Origin: Tilletiaria anomala UBC 951
Taxonomy: Eukaryota; Basidiomycota; Exobasidiomycetes; Georgefischeriales; Tilletiariaceae
NCBI RefSeq assembly: GCF_000711695.1
Contig: NW_013546901.1
Coordinates: forward strand, 1 to 51,233
Length of the DNA: 51,233 nucleotides
Direction of reading: 5' to 3'
In this document: positions 46,582 through 51,233 of the stretch, one piece after another
Numbering within the stretch: the stretch's first letter is position 1
Layout of the letters: every line of letters begins with the position of its first letter
Position numbers and translations under genes: made by a program
The notes under the pieces: generated by a model
The model's database searches: none
What the model was told of the DNA's origin: nothing
What the model saw: the letters and a program-made list of their open reading frames with translations, nothing else

Positions 46582-47506
46582 TCAATACGCGAGCGGACAA
46601 GTCATGAGCTGGTTGAGAATGCATTCACGCCTGAACCAGAGCTGCTTGATCAAATCCGTGTAGATCTGTTCGAAGGGCCTGAACTGGAATCTCAAGTAGT
46701 TCTTAGCCTTGGCGTTGTCAAGGTGGTACAGTCCCAACTTGTCTTCTATGCTCATCTTCAGCTCACCCATGGGCGCCCTTTCGACCTGTTGCGCGTCGAC
46801 CTTCCGCGCAAAGTCAACAACCCGCTGGCTGTCGAATGAATCGTTGTTGAGTTAGAAGAGCGCTTCGGGGCCTGTTTCGAGCGCTGTATCATCCGCTTCG
46901 CCAATGTCGTGCACGTCTGTATACACAGGGAATCCAGTCGGTGGGAGTTCGGAGCCTGGCTTGCGATTGCGCGGGTCCCAGCCTTCCTGTAGCGATTTGA
47001 TGAGCGTATGCTTGTTCTCGGGTAGAACGTACGACTGAGGTCGTCATGGCACGGCGTGGCATGGTTTCCGTCAGAAAAATCGACAGCGACTGCAACTGAA
47101 CAAACCGATGAAGACTCGCGGGGTCGTAAATCATCGGCGGATACATTGTAGAGGCCGTGAACTCTTTCCATTAGGTCTCTGCAAAGCGGTACACTTTGCA
47201 TTCTGCAACCGTTTCGGATGCACCTGCGGATGAGAGCGGACGGAGGAAGAAGCATACCCACATAATCAAACTTCCTATTCTGGGAGAGAAAAATTATTGA
47301 GAAAGGAACACACAGAAGCCAACGACGGCGGCCATGCCGCCGCTCGTATTCGCCTCATCTTCGTACGTCAATGGGCCCCAGTCCTCCTCGGTGAAGGCTT
47401 TGCCAAGGTACAGCAATTTCTTATCGCTGAGGTCAAGGACAACGCAAATGAGGAAGTGCCGACGATGTGCTTGACAGTGTTGGCATTTTTTGGCAGGGGT
47501 GAGCAC
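46582..47506 (-). pseudogene. Relic of an unidentified protein gene
   Basis: Minus-strand frames here look protein-like but are disconnected. Near 47400: AFTEEDWGPLTYEDEANTSG followed by a hydrophobic stretch (AAVVGFCVFLS). Near 47020-46870: HTLIKSLQEGWDPRNRKPGS, FPVYTDVHDIGEADDTALET, ended by a TAA. Then in the same frame NNDSFDSQRVVDFARKVDAQ, and 46770-46582: KLGLYHLDNAKAKNYLRFQF. Frame changes and an internal stop suggest decay, though some breaks could be introns. I do not recognise the family. Confidence 0.45.
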
Positions 47507-47595
47507 GTTTCGCGTGCCTTCTAACGCGGGCTTAAGGAAGGCCCCCTAGGAATTCGTGCCGTGGAGGTGGAACGGAGAGGCGGCGGTAGTGTCTT

Positions 47596-47838
47596 TCATC
47601 GCAGAGCTATATTCGCCTTCAATACATCCTGGACGGTGGCGAACGCCACTTGGCCGGTCGGGACCGCATCTTTGAAAAAAGGATGTGAGGCTACATCGTC
47701 CTCTTTTGCCCGAGCCGGTATCGCACCCTGCACCTTGCAGGCGCGGTCCAGGAGCGATTTGGTGACTGCTAAACCAACATAGGACGAGCCACAGGTGAGA
47801 ACGATCCAGCCAGAAATTGCTGATATGGTGTTGAGCAA
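47596..47838 (-). pseudogene. Fragment of an NAD(P)-dependent epimerase/reductase (extended SDR) gene
   Basis: The 80-codon frame contains a degenerate Rossmann start, SGWIVLTCGSSYVGLAVTKS, where intact relatives of the aldehyde or ketoreductase type have TGASGYVG. It is followed by LLDRACKVQGAIPARAKEDD and HPFFKDAVPTGQVAFATVQD, which fit the next strand and helix of this family. The rest of the enzyme (catalytic Tyr-Lys region) is not found downstream on the minus strand. The first Gly of the dinucleotide-binding loop is replaced by Cys. I read it as a remnant of a lost oxidoreductase gene. Confidence 0.6.
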
Positions 47839-49039
47839 TGATGCAGGGTTAACCTAGAATGCGCCGCTGTTGAGCGTGGATGAAAGAGGCTAGCAGATCG
47901 TCAGCAGTGACAGGAAGTGAATTTGATCAGCGCATTCAGAATATATACATGGCAGCAAACGGATTGTCCACCTAAGCGCCTCTGAGTCTCGAATTTAGTA
48001 AACAAGTGTAAGGTCTGATCAGACGCAATGCGAACGGGCTTTTGTTGATGCGTTGATGACGGAAGAGAGGACGAGCAACGAAGGAGCAAATTGCGAACGA
48101 CTACAGTACATTCCACTTTATGGCCGCAGACGCTTGAGAATCAGCAATCAGTTTGGTAGAGCGGGTTTTGATGATGATCCGGGATGCAGTCGCTGTACAT
48201 TGCAAATGAGAATCACCACGTGTAGCTACGCCGTTGCGATCGGAACAAAAAGATTTTTAAAGGCCCACCAACCAACCTACTCCACTTGTTGTCAATTCCC
48301 GTTGTTCCCCGAACATTTTCACTCCTGGGAGCAGGTTCTACGGTGCTTCTGCTTGGCAGTTTGCAGTTGGCGTCATAGTCGCCTGCGACGGCCTGAACGT
48401 GAGAGAGGGTGATGTTCGGCAGTGGAGAAGAGCCAAGGAGATCCTTAGGTGGGGCCAAGGTTAAGATGCCTGCAGGCGTAACCCTAGGTGTACACCCCTC
48501 ACAGCCACTGAACTCGTGGGGTCTGGGGAAAAGCTAGGAAAAGTCAGTATGTCCTGCCTCTCGTTGGAACAGCATTAACTCTAGTGGGTCGACCTCGAGC
48601 TAGCGCACTTTAGTCTCAAGCGCCAACTGATGCCAGACAGGTAAAGGACGTGTTTGAATTGTTCAGTGGGCCACCAAATACATGGATTCAAACAGGCATA
48701 CATCAACACCTGTTCTAAATCTGTCGCAGATGCGCTGCGGCGAAGATACTTAAGCATACAGACTGGTCGAGTTGATTCAGGTATCAGTCGGTCTTGGGCG
48801 TCCATTGAATAAAAATTTGGTGGTCAGAAGGGGAAGAACTACGGCCTGCGAACAAAGAGGATCGAAGCACTACCGGAGCGTATGGATACAGGGGTTGAGA
48901 TGATAGAGTAGCAAACAGGGCCTGAGGAAGAAGCTCCGTGTCAGCGGGACACCCGGTGGATAAGGTAGATAAAACCATGCCGACATTCACAATTTCCCAT
49001 CTGCATTAAGCGAAAGAGAATGCCGATCGGAAGGCCCTT
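47839..49039. other. Intergenic region
   Basis: About 1.2 kb. No reading frame resembles a protein I know, and I saw no repeats or structured RNA. Confidence 0.4.
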
Positions 49040-49441
49040 TTAGATCAACAAACCTCCCCCGAAGGCGACGCCGCCGAGCACAACGACAGCTGCAGCCGCG
49101 ATTGCACCTCGCGAAGCCGGGATTCCCATGGCATTCGTAACAGCAGCACTGGATTGAGTTGGGCTGACGGTGACAGTACTCAGGGTGGGCGTAATAAAGC
49201 TGCCTGTCGAGCTTGGTGTGACGGTGTCAGTGCTGTACGAGGTAACGGTGCTGGTCGATGTGGATGTATTTTCCGTTCCAGGCAAGGAAGTAGCGTTGGC
49301 TGGACCAAGAGTCGATAGGATCGTCAGAGGGTTGGTGATCAACGGACGCGAGGTGACGGGCCCGATCGGCGAGGCGGACTGGGCATGTACTACCAACAGC
49401 AGGCTGAATATGAGACAGAGAGCTGGAAGACATCGGGTCAT
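49040..49441 (-). CDS. Small Ser/Thr-rich secreted protein, probably GPI-anchored
   Basis: 133 residues in one exon. It starts with a clear signal peptide (MTRCLPALCLIFSLLLVVHA, cleavage likely before QS). The middle is dominated by Ser, Thr and Pro and would be heavily O-glycosylated (SLPGTENTSTSTSTVTSYST is representative). A Gly/Ala-rich hydrophobic end (AAAAVVVLGGVAFGGGLLI) follows a small-residue patch, the layout of a GPI-attachment signal. No catalytic domain and almost no Cys. Function is unknown; a wall or surface role is inferred from the architecture. An in-frame Met at 49549 would add a further hydrophobic stretch; the start at 49441 gives the cleaner signal peptide. Confidence 0.7.
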   Translation of the reverse strand: MTRCLPALCLIFSLLLVVHAQSASPIGPVTSRPLITNPLTILSTLGPANATSLPGTENTSTSTSTVTSYSTDTVTPSSTGSFITPTLSTVTVSPTQSSAAVTNAMGIPASRGAIAAAAVVVLGGVAFGGGLLI

Positions 49442-51233
49442 GGTTGCGTGGGGTGTAGATGTCTGTGACGGGTATGACCACTGTAAAAGAGTCCCAATGA
49501 AAAGGCAGATTCCAAGGAGCAGAGCGAACAAGCATGTGAGCAAAAGCATACACAGAACCTGTGAGTTCGAGTGGGGGTGGTGAGGTTAGTCTGCTTCCCA
49601 TTTTCCTCACCATGGTCCGTTTATTGACTCGTTTGATCAGCTAGAGGTGAGGCGCCGCATACAGAATTTGGTTCTATTGTGCGCAAATGGCAGATATGTA
49701 TATATGCCTACCGGGTGGATTGAAAGTTACCGATGAGAGCTGCTGCCGGATATGTCTCTCGCTCCATTCTCCAGCAAGTCATGGTTGCAGGCGTCTGGTG
49801 GCGTGGACAAGGACAGCCGCCGTACAACGCGTGACACTCATCGACCGCCGCGCCATGTGGCATTCAACCACGTGACAGGCGGCTGCTGTGTGGCTCGTGC
49901 ACTAGCAGTGGACAGTGCTGTGATGCCTCTAACGAGGGTCTCCGTCCCTTCTCGGCGATCGGCGCACTGTGGCAGGCAGCGCAGGGCAGTGTCGTGGCCC
50001 GTGTAGCCACTGGCGAGCTGGGGCAGAGGGCTGTCGGGGACAGCGGCGGGACAGTCTAATAGTGTCCCGGCCATCGGAAGGGTAATATCATTTTTTCCGA
50101 CTTCGAAATTCGAATGCCAGTATTACATATCCGCTTGTTACCACTCATCAAACCATTTTCACTGTCACTTCTCCCGCAGAGCATGCTCCTGGCTTGCATA
50201 CGCGCACGTCCAATCAGCGACTCGATTTTGCATATATGTGTAGCTCTACAATGCATCATCCTCTGACCTGGTCACCATTGATATTGGTAGGTATCCTGCC
50301 CGTGGCCGGACGGCTGACTATGGATTGTTCAATAAGCATTCAGCTCGGTGTGTGTGCCTCTTGCTTCAAGTTTTCAAAGTGGTACATTCTGGAACGGTAT
50401 TCGACTCTCGAAGGCCGAACGAAAGCTTTTACAACTCCCGCCGAACGAATTTTGTGCCTTGAGAATGCTTGCAAGCTCATGTCGGGAAAGAGTTGGCTGG
50501 CGTCTTGGTGCTGACGAGCTCAGAGGCTGGTAGCCGTAAGAGCAACAAATCCGCGACGTTGCCAGCGGGAAGCTCCAACGTCAACGTGTCAACACCTCTA
50601 TCGCGAAATCGGCATCGTTCGCATCGATTATGAGCCTGCTTCCTGAAGCCTTTGAAATCCAAGTTGCCCCCCAAACGTCCATGGACCAGGTGTGAGGAAG
50701 TGAGGCCGGAGCATTGTGTCTAGCTACGTACACATGTACGCATCGAGTCCTCACGAGTGCCGCGATTAAGCGTCTTGCCTTCAAGAACAAAATCTGGCGG
50801 CCGGTGGCTGATGAACTACTGAGTCCATGATGCATTTCTTCTGTATTCTGTTGCCTTCTTTTCGTTCCCCGTGCAAGAAGCCCCGGTTTGGATGTTGACG
50901 GCGACAGCATTTTGGAATTGAGCAGCTGGTGGATTGTCCTGTGCGTAGGCTTCCCTGCGAAACTTTCGCAGAGGAATGAGCAGGCCAACCAAACGCTTTT
51001 CGTGTTTCTGGTTCCTGCGGTCAGTGCAAACTGAGCTAAATGATTCACCGCCTCAACTGCATCTCTAGCACAGACGTAGTACAAGAGTCACAAGCGGAGA
51101 AGAACAGTCGCGTCATCGGTGCGGTCGTACCGTATCCCGTCATTCTCCCCATAGTGATTCCGCAATTTGCGCAGTCACCAATTGATTAGGCGAATCCGGC
51201 TTTGCCACGGATGCAGATGTCAACACTCTTCTC
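49442..51233. other. Right-edge region without supportable genes
   Basis: The last 1.8 kb contains several open frames, the longest 167 codons on the minus strand at 50581-51084, but none shows a known domain or a convincing protein composition. Promoter sequence of the GPI-type gene is expected near 49450-49700. Confidence 0.4.

Noticed and set aside
50581-51084. Minus-strand frame of 167 codons near the right edge
   Set aside because: Composition is mixed without a domain, signal peptide or membrane segment, and I could not connect it to any family.
1-51233. tRNA or other structured RNA genes
   Set aside because: I looked for the GGTTCGA-type T-loop and matching stems; candidates near 8550 and 26085 lack the paired T stem or an acceptor stem. 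A covariance-model search would be decisive.

Overview
The window is nuclear DNA of a filamentous or yeast-like fungus, most likely a basidiomycete and possibly of the smut lineage (Ustilaginomycotina). The evidence is: genes on both strands with many short GT-AG introns (mostly about 60-110 nt, acceptors CAG or TAG, CTAAC-like branch sites), no operons, and proteins typical of fungi (Slm1, Byr4/Bfa1, OPT transporter, fungal-type Qcr8). Placement within the basidiomycetes is inference. I found no rRNA, tRNA, CRISPR array or intact transposon.

Layout, left to right. 0.4-1.0 kb: complex I subunit NDUFA2 (+). 1.1-4.1 kb: Vps52 of the GARP tethering complex (-). 5.5-8.2 kb: a Rab GTPase with a tail of about 590 residues in front and an altered guanine-specificity motif (+). 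8.2-12.3 kb: a 4.1-kb stretch with no supportable gene. 12.3-14.6 kb: Slm1-type BAR/PH protein (+). 15.9-16.9 kb: Mpv17/Sym1 (+). 17.0-18.8 kb: galactokinase (-). 19.5-20.7 kb: Qcr8 of complex III (-). 21.1-22.6 kb: splicing factor Cwc2 (+). 22.7-24.0 kb: EVE-domain protein (-). 24.8-26.1 kb: a decayed ADP/ATP carrier copy (-). 27.1-31.0 kb: Byr4/Bfa1-like spindle-checkpoint GAP subunit (-). 32.0-32.7 kb: ribosomal protein eL13 (-). 36.1-37.7 kb: sorbitol/xylitol dehydrogenase (+). 37.9-39.4 kb: GTP cyclohydrolase I (-). 39.9-40.6 kb: mitochondrial BolA (+). 40.8-42.0 kb: GINS subunit Psf3 (-). 43.4-46.4 kb: an oligopeptide transporter gene with two reading-frame breaks (+). 46.6-47.8 kb: two further gene relics. 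49.0-49.4 kb: a small serine/threonine-rich probable GPI-anchored surface protein (-). The last 1.8 kb shows nothing I can support.

Most genes are single-copy housekeeping genes with unrelated jobs: respiration (NDUFA2, Qcr8), mitochondrial membrane and Fe-S functions (Mpv17, BolA), vesicle traffic (Vps52, Rab), TORC2/PIP2 signalling (Slm1), cell-cycle exit (Byr4), replication (Psf3), splicing (Cwc2), translation (eL13) and sugar or folate metabolism. I see no pathway cluster. Exon models were built by hand: each reported junction uses GT-AG (one GC-AG) and keeps the reading frame through to the family-conserved residues.

The unusual material is: the Rab protein; the C-terminal exon problem of the Slm1 gene, where three in-frame TAG codons lie between two alternative acceptors; the dead ADP/ATP carrier copy; and the run of damaged genes between 43 and 48 kb. 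I did not find convincing evidence of a new multi-gene system.
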